From positions 1 to 35,203 of the forward strand of contig NZ_AKJD01000170.1 of the NCBI RefSeq assembly GCF_000282515.1: a stretch of DNA of 35,203 nt, written 5' to 3'. Numbering within the stretch: the first letter of the stretch is position 1; every line of letters starts with the position of its first letter. Under the pieces are notes generated by a model. That model saw only the letters and a list, made by a program, of their open reading frames with translations, was not told where the DNA came from and ran no database searches. Shown here piece after piece: positions 8,314 to 15,235 of this stretch. A program made the translations under genes and the position numbers. This DNA is from Pseudomonas sp. GM80 (GTDB lineage: Bacteria > Pseudomonadota > Gammaproteobacteria > Pseudomonadales > Pseudomonadaceae).

Positions 8314-9211
8314 GTTCGAGCTCACCCAACTCCGCTGCTTCACCACCGTCGCCACGGAACTGAACTTTCGCCGCGCCGCCGAGCGACTGAACATGACCCA
8401 GCCACCGCTGAGCCGGCAGATCCAGTTGCTGGAGCATCACCTCGGCGTCGAACTGTTTACCCGCAGCACGCGCAGCGTCGCGCTCACGGCGGCAGGCCGG
8501 GCTTTCTTCATCGAAGCACAGAACCTGCTCGAGCGCGCCCAGCAAGCCGCCGTCACCGCCCGACGGTTTGCCGAGGGCGATATCGGTTCGGTGAACATCA
8601 GCTTTGTCGGCAGCGCGGTGTATGAATTTTTGCCCAAGGTCATCGCCGAAGCCCGGCTGAAACAGCCGCAGGTGAAAATCGATCTCTCGGAGATGAACAC
8701 CTACCAGCAGCACGAAGCACTGCGCGCGCGACGCATCGATCTGGGCATCGCCCGCGCTCCGTTGCTGGAGCCGGGCTACGCCACCGAATGCCTGGTGCGT
8801 GAACCGTTTGTGCTGGCAGTGCCGAGCAATCATCCACTGGCGACTGCGCTTGAAGTATCAGTGGGTGATCTGGATAAACAGCCGTTCCTGATGTACTCCC
8901 ACGCTGCCTATCCGCCATTCAACGAACTGCTGACCGGCATGCTGCGCTCAGCCCGGGTCGCGCCGGATTATGTGCAGTGGTTGGGGTCGTCGCTGACGAT
9001 TCTGGCGCTGGTCAACGCCGGCATGGGCCTGGCACTGGTGCCGCGCTGCGCCACCAGTGTGGTGTTCCGGAATGTGGTGTTTCGCGAGATCGATCTGGGT
9101 GAAGGGGTGCAGAGCGAACTGCACCTGATCTGGCGGGAGAACAACGACAACCCGGCGTTCGCGATGTTGCTGGAGGCGATTCGCCGGGCGGTGAAGGAAG
9201 GTTGGGGCTGA
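8312..9211 (+). CDS. LysR-family regulator of the sugar-acid module
   Basis: A 299-residue LysR-type regulator resembling the CatR/BenM/CbbR-like subgroup. The helix-turn-helix is at residues 1-60 (MFELTQLRCF, then LNFRRAAERLNMTQPPLSRQ, and wing ELFTRSTRSVALT). The effector domain begins near residue 90 (VNISFVGSAVYEFLP). The frame is open back to 8261, but ATG 8312 gives the standard LysR N-terminus and is preferred. It is divergent from the MFS-GudD pair, so it most likely senses the sugar acid or an intermediate and controls both directions. Length and domain order are normal. Confidence 0.9.
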   Translation: MFELTQLRCFTTVATELNFRRAAERLNMTQPPLSRQIQLLEHHLGVELFTRSTRSVALTAAGRAFFIEAQNLLERAQQAAVTARRFAEGDIGSVNISFVGSAVYEFLPKVIAEARLKQPQVKIDLSEMNTYQQHEALRARRIDLGIARAPLLEPGYATECLVREPFVLAVPSNHPLATALEVSVGDLDKQPFLMYSHAAYPPFNELLTGMLRSARVAPDYVQWLGSSLTILALVNAGMGLALVPRCATSVVFRNVVFREIDLGEGVQSELHLIWRENNDNPAFAMLLEAIRRAVKEGWG

Positions 9212-9220
9212 AAGGGTTAT

Positions 9221-9343
9221 TTAGCGTTTTGGTGCCGGAGGTGGCGCACTGGGGCCTTTGAGATTCGGCGAAGGCTTGCCGTCCGGGCCTGCGAAAAGAC
9301 GCGCCACGTTTGGTGGCATGGGTTGAGATGCTCTGGCGGTCAT
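9221..9343 (-). CDS. 40-residue proline-rich hypothetical protein, partner of DUF6338 gene
   Basis: A short gene with an ATG at 9343 and an AGAGG ribosome binding site seven bases upstream, stopping at TAA 9221-9223. The product has 40 residues, no cysteine and no membrane segment. The first half is MTARASQPMPPNVARLF; the end is a Pro/Ala-rich basic tail (GPSAPPPAPKR). The gene starts 11 bases after the stop of the upstream DUF6338 gene, and its ribosome binding site abuts that stop, so the two are almost certainly co-transcribed. It resembles no family I know. It could be a small binding partner or a spurious frame, but the site spacing and operon position favour a real gene. Confidence 0.6.
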   Translation of the reverse strand: MTARASQPMPPNVARLFAGPDGKPSPNLKGPSAPPPAPKR

Positions 9344-9354
9344 GACGTAACCTC

Positions 9355-9945
9355 TTATAACGGGCTGAACTCAACCCACTGAACCTTCGCGGAATCTATC
9401 AGCAAAAATTCGGCCCCGGAAGGCACCACTGTGCCATCGCTTTTCAGCCATCGCGGATTCTGCATCACGAATTGGCCATTGGCAGACTCCGGAGGCCACT
9501 GCGCAGGCCAGCCAAACAGGCGCCTGTCATCAGTCAAATGCAGAGTGACCAGGCGATGATACTGGGCGAAAGAACTGAACCATTCACTGGGGTAGGAAGA
9601 TTGTTTCGTCAGATTTCTAGTACGTAACCATCCATGCAATTTGTCGCTGGAGACTATGCGGCAGAAAAACAGTCCAAGTGACAGTGAAACAACAAATGCC
9701 CACCCTGTTTCGGTTTTGGCATTCCATTGGCCCAAGGAAAATCCTTGGCTGCCTACCCACAGACACAGCACGCCAATCCCCAGTACCGCCCCTTGAATGA
9801 CGAACGTGAAAATCAGCGCCTGCACGATCTGGCCAAACGTATCAGGCCGCCTGAACGCTGTAAGTGAATAAAAAATCCACGTCGATAAAAACCCGGGAAT
9901 CAAATACTGCAACAGCGGAATAACATCTTTCACCAGATCATCCAT
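9355..9945 (-). CDS. DUF6338-like membrane protein
   Basis: A 196-residue protein of unknown function. Three hydrophobic segments lie in the first half (about residues 8-30, 37-63 and 78-97), followed by a soluble C-terminal domain of about 95 residues containing SYPSEWFSSFAQYHRLV and a Trp/Pro-rich stretch (FGWPAQWPPES). The frame is open back to 10005, but ATG 9945 has an AAGGAG site at eight bases and is chosen. Similarity to DUF6338 is from memory of the N-terminal pattern (DVIPLLQYLIPGFL). GC content looks lower than that of its neighbours, which hints at recent acquisition. It precedes the 40-residue gene at 9221-9343 in one transcript. Confidence 0.7.
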   Translation of the reverse strand: MDDLVKDVIPLLQYLIPGFLSTWIFYSLTAFRRPDTFGQIVQALIFTFVIQGAVLGIGVLCLWVGSQGFSLGQWNAKTETGWAFVVSLSLGLFFCRIVSSDKLHGWLRTRNLTKQSSYPSEWFSSFAQYHRLVTLHLTDDRRLFGWPAQWPPESANGQFVMQNPRWLKSDGTVVPSGAEFLLIDSAKVQWVEFSPL

Positions 9946-9971
9946 GATCCAAGCTCCTTGAAACAGCCAAC

Positions 9972-10004
9972 AAACAAAAATGCCAGCCCCTCCTGGGGCT
10001 GGCA
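9972..10004 (-). terminator. Rho-independent terminator of the flavoprotein gene
   Basis: TGCCAGCCCC-TCCT-GGGGCTGGCA at 9981-10004 is a 10-bp perfect stem. On the minus strand it is followed by TTTTTG and further T-rich sequence (9972-9980). It lies about 105 bases beyond the stop of the minus-strand NADH dehydrogenase-like gene. It also insulates the DUF6338 operon from read-through. Confidence 0.85.
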
Positions 10005-10108
10005 CTCAAAAGCCTAGTCGTTGCAGAAAAAACCCTCTGCCAGCAACTGTCACAGCGCATTGCGAACCGCCTCCAGCGCATCAGATCCGCGCCCTTCTCT
10101 GCCGTGGC

Positions 10109-11314
10109 TCAGGCGACCACAGGAATCATCGGATCCGCCGCTGCCAGCGCACTCACGCGATCAGCCGCCGGCGGATAGATCCACTGCGTATTGATCTGGG
10201 TCTTCAAGGTTTTGCCTTCCTGCTTGACCAGTTTCACCTGACGATCCCAGCCCTCGGTGTACACCGCGCCCCAGGCACCGAGGTCCAGGCAGGTCACGTA
10301 CTTCGGCTGGCTGTACGGTGTCGGCTCGACCCCGAGCAGTTGCGCAGCAACGTTGTTACCGGCGTGCCGCCCCAGCGAAATCGCGTGCTGGCAGGTCATC
10401 AGTGCATAGTTGCCGATATCGTCGGTGGCCGCGTAAGCCACATCACCCGTGGCAAAGATGTCGTCCTGGCCGATTACTTTCAGGTGGGCGTCGACGTGCA
10501 GGCGACCCTGCTTGTCGCGCTCGGCCGGAATCTGCTCGGTCAACGAACTGGCGCGCACGCCGGTCGTCCAGACCACCGTTTTCGCCTCGATGAGCTGGCC
10601 GTCAGACAGTGTCACGCCACTGGCATCGACCGACTGCACCGAGACACCCAAACGCCATTCGACGCCCAGTTCTGCACTGGCCTCGATGATCGACTGGCTG
10701 ATTTCTTCGCCCATCGAAATGCCGATCTTCTGCCCGCGATCAACGATGATCACCTTGAGATCGGCCTGCTCACCGAGAATTTCGCGCAGACGCCCTGGCA
10801 TTTCGGTCGCGGTTTCAATCCCGGTGAAGCCGCCACCAGCGACGACCACGGTATTGCGTGCCGGACTCTCAGGCAGGTCTTTCAGTGATTTCAGATGCGT
10901 TTCCAGGCGGATTGCTGCCTCGATCTGATCAACGTCAAAAGCATGCTGCGCGACGCCCGGCGTGGCGGACTGAACCAGACCACTGCCACTGGCCAACACC
11001 AGCTTGTCGAAGTGGAAGGTTTTTTTGCTGCCGGAGGCATCGGTGTAACCGACAGTTTTGGCCGCCACGTCGATGGTCTCGGCCGCTCCTTTGATGAAGT
11101 GAACGCCGACCGCTTCGAACAGTTCGTGCAGCGGTGCTGCCAGTTGATGAGCGTTCGGCTCGTAGAAACGTGGGCGCACACGCAGTTCCGCCTGGGGTGC
11201 GAGCACGCTGATTTGAACATCGTCACGGCCATGAATATCGACCAGACGTGTCGCGCTCAATGCCGACCACATACCGCCAAAACCTGCGCCGACGACCAGA
11301 ATCTGCTGCTTCAT
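10109..11314 (-). CDS. NAD(P)/FAD-dependent oxidoreductase, Ndh/AIF-like
   Basis: A 401-residue flavoprotein with two dinucleotide-binding folds. An N-terminal FAD motif (VVGAGFGGMWSA, residues 6-17) and an NAD(P)H motif (VVVAGGGFTGIETA, near 155-168) are clear, with the second FAD contact at IFATGDVAYA. This is the layout of type II NADH dehydrogenases and related AIF-like oxidoreductases; no redox-active CxxC is present. ATG 11314 has a GGAG site nine bases upstream; the open frame back to 11428 is ignored. It is divergent from an Rrf2 regulator gene with palindromes between, so control by that regulator is likely. A terminator follows at 9972-10004. Whether it reduces quinone or another acceptor cannot be read from the sequence. 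Confidence 0.85.
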   Translation of the reverse strand: MKQQILVVGAGFGGMWSALSATRLVDIHGRDDVQISVLAPQAELRVRPRFYEPNAHQLAAPLHELFEAVGVHFIKGAAETIDVAAKTVGYTDASGSKKTFHFDKLVLASGSGLVQSATPGVAQHAFDVDQIEAAIRLETHLKSLKDLPESPARNTVVVAGGGFTGIETATEMPGRLREILGEQADLKVIIVDRGQKIGISMGEEISQSIIEASAELGVEWRLGVSVQSVDASGVTLSDGQLIEAKTVVWTTGVRASSLTEQIPAERDKQGRLHVDAHLKVIGQDDIFATGDVAYAATDDIGNYALMTCQHAISLGRHAGNNVAAQLLGVEPTPYSQPKYVTCLDLGAWGAVYTEGWDRQVKLVKQEGKTLKTQINTQWIYPPAADRVSALAAADPMIPVVA

Positions 11315-11396
11315 TTGTGAATCTCCAGAAAAGCCGTGCCCTTGAAAAGTGGCGTCATGAATAGGTCCGGAGGTGTTTGCTTTCACTCCGATAGCG

Positions 11397-11413
11397 CCGA
11401 CTATATTGGTCGG
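11397..11413. promoter_or_regulatory. Candidate Rrf2 operator in the flavoprotein promoter
   Basis: CCGAC-TATATTG-GTCGG is a perfect 5-bp inverted repeat of 17 bases, 83 bases upstream of the flavoprotein start. It resembles the GACT-N-AGTC format used by IscR/Rrf2 proteins. A related GTCGGA element lies at 11591-11601 (AAGTCGGACTT), five bases before the Rrf2 start codon, which suggests coordinate control and autoregulation. Confidence 0.5.
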
Positions 11414-11605
11414 ATATAACACCAACAAGTCAGATTATTCGATTGGTTTAATCTAATTAACCGATACTTAAACGCTCACATTTAACAGAAAAACCTCAAA
11501 TACATGGGTTGAAAGCCCGGAAAACGCTAAATCTGGCCAATCCAGCGGATTGCCGGTCGCCGCTCGGGCTGCTAGTATTTACGACAAATCAAGTCGGACT
11601 TATCT

Positions 11606-12154
11606 ATGTCTCTTTACAGTGCAGGCCTCGAATACGGTATTCATTGCCTGGCCTTTCTGGTTGGCAACGGCGGTGACAGCCGCGAGGCCAGCGTGCGTGA
11701 TCTCGCCGAATTGCAGGGCGTGCCAGTGGAGTATCTGGCGAAGATTTTCACCAAACTGGCCAAGGCCAAACTGGTGGTAGCCAGTGAAGGCGTGCGCGGC
11801 GGCTTCAGCCTGGCGCGGCCGGCGGATGAAATCACCTTGCTGGATATCGTCAACGCCATCGACGGGCGCAAGAATATTTTCGAATGCCGCGACATCCGCG
11901 GGCGTTGCGCCCTGTTTGAAGGCAATCCGCCGGAATGGGCAATCGAGGGCACCTGTTCGATCCATGCCGCGATGATGACCGCGCAAAAGCGCATGGAAGA
12001 AGCCCTCGCCCAACAGACCATCCTCGACATTGCGCGCAAGGTCGGGCGCAAGGCGCCGGCGCAGTTCGGCCAGCAAGTGGAAGACTGGATTCAGGATCGA
12101 CGAGAGAAAAAGGGCAACGTTGGCAGCATCCCGCTCACCGACATTTCAGACTGA
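11606..12154 (+). CDS. Rrf2-family transcriptional regulator, probable Fe-S or thiol sensor
   Basis: A 182-residue Rrf2 protein. The N-terminal winged helix (SLYSAGLEYGIHCLAFL, then DLAELQGVPVEYLAKIFTKLAKA and the wing GVRGGFSLARPADEITLLDI) is canonical. Cysteines are C14, C94, C101 and C117. The last three lie where IscR, NsrR and RirA hold their cluster ligands, but the spacing C-x6-C-x15-C is wider than usual in those proteins. The C-terminus carries an extra basic tail (about residues 150-182). It is divergent from the Ndh-like gene. Redox, NO or iron sensing is an inference from family and cysteines. A strong terminator follows at 12183-12216. Confidence 0.9.
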   Translation: MSLYSAGLEYGIHCLAFLVGNGGDSREASVRDLAELQGVPVEYLAKIFTKLAKAKLVVASEGVRGGFSLARPADEITLLDIVNAIDGRKNIFECRDIRGRCALFEGNPPEWAIEGTCSIHAAMMTAQKRMEEALAQQTILDIARKVGRKAPAQFGQQVEDWIQDRREKKGNVGSIPLTDISD

Positions 12155-12182
12155 CGGCCTCGTGTCAAAAAGTCGAAAAAAA

Positions 12183-12216
12183 AGCAGAAGCCGTTGACCC
12201 GGCTTCTGCTTTTTTT
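12183..12216. terminator. Bidirectional rho-independent terminator
   Basis: A 10-bp perfect stem (AGCAGAAGCC/GGCTTCTGCT, 12183-12192 and 12201-12210) is followed by a T run and preceded by an A run. It ends the Rrf2 gene on the plus strand and the convergent lipoprotein gene on the minus strand. Confidence 0.9.
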
Positions 12217-12233
12217 GCACCTGAAAACAGTCG

Positions 12234-12569
12234 TTACAGGCAGTCGCGCACCGATTTGCGCAACGAACCCGACTTGGCCCACGGTGGCCCCTGGTACAAG
12301 GACACCCGGCTGCCGTCCTTGTATTTGACGATGTCGAGAATCTCGTCAGCGGTAATGACGCTCGGCGCGGTGATGCGATAACCGTTGGAGATCGACGTTT
12401 GCGTAGTCTTGGCAACGTCTTGCTGCCACAACGGTAATACACACGCGGCATAGTCTTTGGGGGCCTTGCCACTGATCTTGCTGACATTCGGCTCACCCGG
12501 CACCAGTGACGCCGGCAACGAGCACCCTGCCAACATGACCAACGCCAAACTCCCGATCCACATCCGCAT
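12234..12569 (-). CDS. Small predicted lipoprotein, unknown function
   Basis: A 111-residue protein with a lipoprotein signal peptide (hydrophobic core WIGSLALVML, lipobox LAGC with C16). The mature part has two further cysteines (C43 and C110) that could form a disulfide in the periplasm. ATG 12569 has AGGG eight bases upstream; the in-frame extension to 12701 lacks a signal. It contains no domain I can name. Convergent with the Rrf2 gene and sharing its terminator. Confidence 0.75.
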   Translation of the reverse strand: MRMWIGSLALVMLAGCSLPASLVPGEPNVSKISGKAPKDYAACVLPLWQQDVAKTTQTSISNGYRITAPSVITADEILDIVKYKDGSRVSLYQGPPWAKSGSLRKSVRDCL

Positions 12570-12755
12570 GGTGTTTCCCTGCTCTGAAAAAAAGCGAATG
12601 TAACGTGTAACCGGGTGTACATCCATCGTGGCACAGCGTCTTTGCGAAACTTTGGACAATTTTTCACAACCGCTCAGCCCAACGACAGGCAAGCCTTGCA
12701 ACGCTGGCGGAAAATGCGACTACTATTTTCTACCGAGAACGTTCTGGAGGTGATC

Positions 12756-12995
12756 ATGCGGCTCAATGAATACGAACACGAACTTCAACGCGACCTGCAA
12801 AGTGTCGCATCGGACCTGAGATGGTCGGCAGTCGACCTTAAACGTATTGCTGAACAGTTGCGCAAGTCCGGCAATGAAGCGGATGCGCAGACTGTATTGA
12901 GATCCTGCGAAGTACTGCAAAGCGATGAAGAACGCTTGCAGCTTTACGCCAAAGAAGTGAAAGCACGCGCCATCAGTCGAACCAAAGTGCACTGA
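12756..12995 (+). CDS. Small helical hypothetical protein
   Basis: A 79-residue protein with charged, heptad-like helical sequence throughout (LNEYEHELQRDLQSVASDL, later SCEVLQSDEERLQLYAKEV), no signal peptide, no membrane segment and a single cysteine. GGAGG lies five to six bases before ATG 12756, so this start is well supported over the longer frame from 12615. Followed within 30 bases by a strong terminator, so it is a single-gene unit. I do not recognise a function. Confidence 0.75.
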   Translation: MRLNEYEHELQRDLQSVASDLRWSAVDLKRIAEQLRKSGNEADAQTVLRSCEVLQSDEERLQLYAKEVKARAISRTKVH

Positions 12996-13022
12996 TCCCG
13001 AGCTCCACCCGACCCCAAACAA

Positions 13023-13054
13023 ACAGCCCCGGTCTATACCGGGGCTGTTTTTTT
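13023..13054. terminator. Rho-independent terminator, probably bidirectional
   Basis: ACAGCCCCGG-TCTATA-CCGGGGCTGT is a perfect 10-bp stem followed by six further T residues. It terminates the small helical gene and, in the other direction, the 65-residue gene at 13063-13260. Confidence 0.9.
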
Positions 13055-13062
13055 ACCGCCAA

Positions 13063-13260
13063 TCAGCTTGTTTTGTGACTTTGCGCGCGTGTCGGGCGTT
13101 TTTTGTAGCCAGGCAGTGCTGCGGCATACGCCAGCGCTTCCTCTTTGCTGGCAAACGAGGCCAGACGATCGCCCTGGGTGCAAACCCGCCATGGGCCGTT
13201 ATTTACGCTGAGCACGTCATACCCGTTCATGTGCATCTTGTTCAGCATCGGAATGCTCAT
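13063..13260 (-). CDS. Small hypothetical protein, DUF2188-like
   Basis: A 65-residue protein whose core (GYDVLSVNNGPWRVCTQG, then SFASKEEALAYAAALPGYKK) has the pattern of a short beta-beta-alpha module in which an 'x-W-x-V' strand is followed by a KEEALAYA helix, as in DUF2188 proteins. The Lys/Arg-rich C-terminus suggests nucleic-acid contact, but that is speculative. AGGAGG sits five bases before ATG 13260, a strong start. The upstream region holds a hairpin and a 16-bp palindrome. Confidence 0.72.
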   Translation of the reverse strand: MSIPMLNKMHMNGYDVLSVNNGPWRVCTQGDRLASFASKEEALAYAAALPGYKKRPTRAQSHKTS

Positions 13261-13360
13261 GGGCACCTCCTTTTTGCTAACGGTGGATTCAGCTTCACGT
13301 TCTAACCTTACACCCGGATCCAAATCGGATGCCAACCGGGTGTCGCCAACGCAACAAGTC

Positions 13361-13376
13361 AAAGTGCCGGCACTTT
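13361..13376. promoter_or_regulatory. 16-bp perfect palindrome between divergent small genes
   Basis: AAAGTGCCGGCACTTT is fully self-complementary and lies about 100 bases upstream of both the 65-residue gene (start 13260, minus) and the Nudix gene (start 13484, plus). This is the expected position of an operator for a dimeric regulator acting on both. No local regulator gene is present. A separate stem (ACACCCGG/CCGGGTGT, 13310-13343) lies nearer the minus-strand gene. Confidence 0.4.
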
Positions 13377-13483
13377 TCGCTCAGTCAAGCGCTCCTAAAC
13401 TCAACGGGAACCTTTAAATCCGGGCGCGGCTCGAATATTGCAGTTTCATTACATTTTCGTGACAAGCAGTAAACAGGTAACAG

Positions 13484-13846
13484 ATGAAAATACGTGCCAC
13501 CGTCATTTGCGAACAGGATCGCCACATTCTCCTGGTGCGCAAACCCCACTGTCGCTGGACTTTGCCCGGCGGCAAAGTCGAGCCAGGGGAAACCCGAGCC
13601 CATGCGGCTGTGCGCGAATTGCAGGAGGAAACCGGGCTGGACGCCGACGATGTGCTGTATTTGATGGAACTGCAAACCGGCAGCACAAGGCATCACGTCT
13701 ACGAAGCTTCAGTGCTGAACATCGATGAGGTGCGCCCGCAGAATGAAATCATTGATTGCATCTGGCACCCGCTGGACGCGGTGCAGAATCTCAACACCAG
13801 CGAGGCGACGCTGCGCATCGTGCAGGCTTTCCAGCGCCGCTTATAG
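13484..13846 (+). CDS. Nudix hydrolase
   Basis: A 120-residue Nudix-fold pyrophosphohydrolase. The full Nudix box is present: G30-x5-E36-x7-R44-E45-L46-x-E48-E49-x-G51-L52, with all metal-binding glutamates intact. The preceding strand HILLVRKPHCRWTLPGG and a trailing EIIDCIWHPLDAV helix match small housecleaning Nudix enzymes of the MutT type. Substrate (oxidised or non-canonical nucleotide, or a nucleoside diphosphate derivative) cannot be told from the sequence. The ribosome binding site is a modest AGGTAA. Convergent with the DUF1652 gene, with only four bases between stops. Confidence 0.92.
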   Translation: MKIRATVICEQDRHILLVRKPHCRWTLPGGKVEPGETRAHAAVRELQEETGLDADDVLYLMELQTGSTRHHVYEASVLNIDEVRPQNEIIDCIWHPLDAVQNLNTSEATLRIVQAFQRRL

Positions 13847-13850
13847 GGGC

Positions 13851-14093
13851 TCAGCCCGCGAAGGCTCGGCGCCCCGCCGTCATTTCGGTGCGCAACTCGC
13901 CGATGAAGTTGGAAATGTCACGGATGGTGACGAGGTGCTCCGGGGAAACGCCATTGAGCAGTAAGTCCACCCGGCCACTTTCCGGCTCATACACCTTGAT
14001 CTGCAAAAGCCCCTGTGCTGATGGCGTGCAGTCACATTTGAGCGCAGGAAAGCCGGACTCGACGATGCGGCAAATGTCAGTGATCGCAAGCAT
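13851..14093 (-). CDS. DUF1652 family protein
   Basis: An 80-residue protein matching the Pseudomonas DUF1652 pattern: ITDICRIVESGFPALKCDC at the start, SGRVDLLLNGVSPEHL in the middle, and a helical RDISNFIGELRTEM end. Pseudomonas genomes usually carry several paralogues, all uncharacterised. ATG 14093 gives the family N-terminus, with GAGG about nine bases upstream; an ATG at 14138 would add 15 residues but has no ribosome binding site. Two cysteines (CDC) are retained. Confidence 0.82.
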   Translation of the reverse strand: MLAITDICRIVESGFPALKCDCTPSAQGLLQIKVYEPESGRVDLLLNGVSPEHLVTIRDISNFIGELRTEMTAGRRAFAG

Positions 14094-14204
14094 GGGCGGA
14101 CGCCTCGCAGGCGGTAAATCGATCGATCCGTTGAGCATAGATGAGCAATATGTGTCGTGCTCGATACAAAAATGCCAACTGGATCACAACTTTCATTTAC
14201 CTCT

Positions 14205-15104
14205 TCATTCAGCGTCGTGATTCCAGATCCAGTTCCAGATGCCGGGCAGCTCCACCGCTTCCGAACTTTGCTGAACCGTTCGCGCCAGCGCGGCTTTCTC
14301 CAGGGCAGCGTGATCATCATAGAACGGCTTGTCCGCCAATCTCACCCCCGTCGCTGCGGCGCTGTCGAGCAGGATCTGCAGGTATTCGCACGCATGCCGC
14401 GCGGTGTAACGGTTGAGGTCATGAAAGGTCACCACCACCGGAATCACGCCATCGACCGTCGGAAACTTACCCAGCGCCACCTCTTCCCGCACGACCGACA
14501 GTTGCCGCAGCATGTTTGCCCGGCGACGTGGGCTGGCATTGAATCCCCAGATTTTGCCGTCATTGGCGCTTATATCCGTGAGTAAAACGTGTAAGCCATG
14601 CTGCTGATAAGCGGCAAACGTGCGCTTGTCATAATTCCAGAATGGCGGGCGCAGCAATGTCGGCGGCGCCCCGGTGATCGCCGCGATATCAGCCGTGCCG
14701 TGAGTCAGCGATTCTTCGAGTTCTTGCGGATCGAGCGAGCGATGGTTGGTGTGCCAATGCGTGGCGGTGTGAAAACCGAGGATATGCCCTTCTGCGTATT
14801 CGCGACGCATGATACCGCGGCCAATGTCGCTGTTGCCGGCGCGGGGGGCGCGGGTCTGGACGAAAAACACCGCTTTGATGCCGGGTTGCAGCGGATTGTC
14901 CTTGAGGCTGTCGAGCACGGTCGCCGATGGGTTCCAGAAACTCGACGCACTGGGGCCGTCATCGAACGTCAGCAGGAAGCGCACGGGCGCCTGGGCCTTG
15001 AGGCGTGTTTCGGTTTGCGCGGTCATTTCGATGGGCGCGGCGATGCAGCCGGCCAGCCCTAGGGCAATCACCGCGGCCCACACAAGTTTGAATCCGGAGG
15101 TCAT
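14205..15104 (-). CDS. Polysaccharide deacetylase family lipoprotein
   Basis: A 299-residue NodB-homology deacetylase of the CE4 family, anchored as a lipoprotein (signal to lipobox LAGC, C20). CE4 motifs are visible in order: TFDDGPS (46-52, metal and base aspartates D48/D49), the zinc pair H112-x3-H116 (GFHTATH), RPPFWNYD (152-159), a LTDISANDGK stretch near 180, and the catalytic-base region VVVTFHDLN near 225-235. It should remove acetyl groups from an envelope or extracellular polysaccharide, but which one is unknown; no glycan biosynthesis genes are adjacent. AAGG lies eight bases before ATG 15104. A 13-bp palindrome (GACCACTGTGGTC, 15121-15133) lies just upstream. Confidence 0.88.
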   Translation of the reverse strand: MTSGFKLVWAAVIALGLAGCIAAPIEMTAQTETRLKAQAPVRFLLTFDDGPSASSFWNPSATVLDSLKDNPLQPGIKAVFFVQTRAPRAGNSDIGRGIMRREYAEGHILGFHTATHWHTNHRSLDPQELEESLTHGTADIAAITGAPPTLLRPPFWNYDKRTFAAYQQHGLHVLLTDISANDGKIWGFNASPRRRANMLRQLSVVREEVALGKFPTVDGVIPVVVTFHDLNRYTARHACEYLQILLDSAAATGVRLADKPFYDDHAALEKAALARTVQQSSEAVELPGIWNWIWNHDAE

Positions 15105-15235
15105 GTTTTGCCTTGCTTTCGACCACTGTGGTCAGGTTGTCGACTGGCAAAACTCCCTCGCCCTCATCCATCCTTGTGCCCGGCGCTACGAGCCGAGGTT
15201 GGATAAGGTACACAGGGTTTGGTTCCGACGCTCGT

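Noticed and set aside
10053..10111. Minus-strand frame after the flavoprotein stop reading ...DALEAVRNAL-stop, a possible gene remnant
   Set aside because: Only about 25 codons overlap the end of the flavoprotein gene in another frame. There is no start or ribosome binding site, and it is too short to identify.
12634..12650. TGGCACAGCGTCTTTGC as a sigma-54 promoter for the small gene at 12756
   Set aside because: The GG and GC elements are 12 bases apart rather than 10, so the spacing is wrong for sigma-54.
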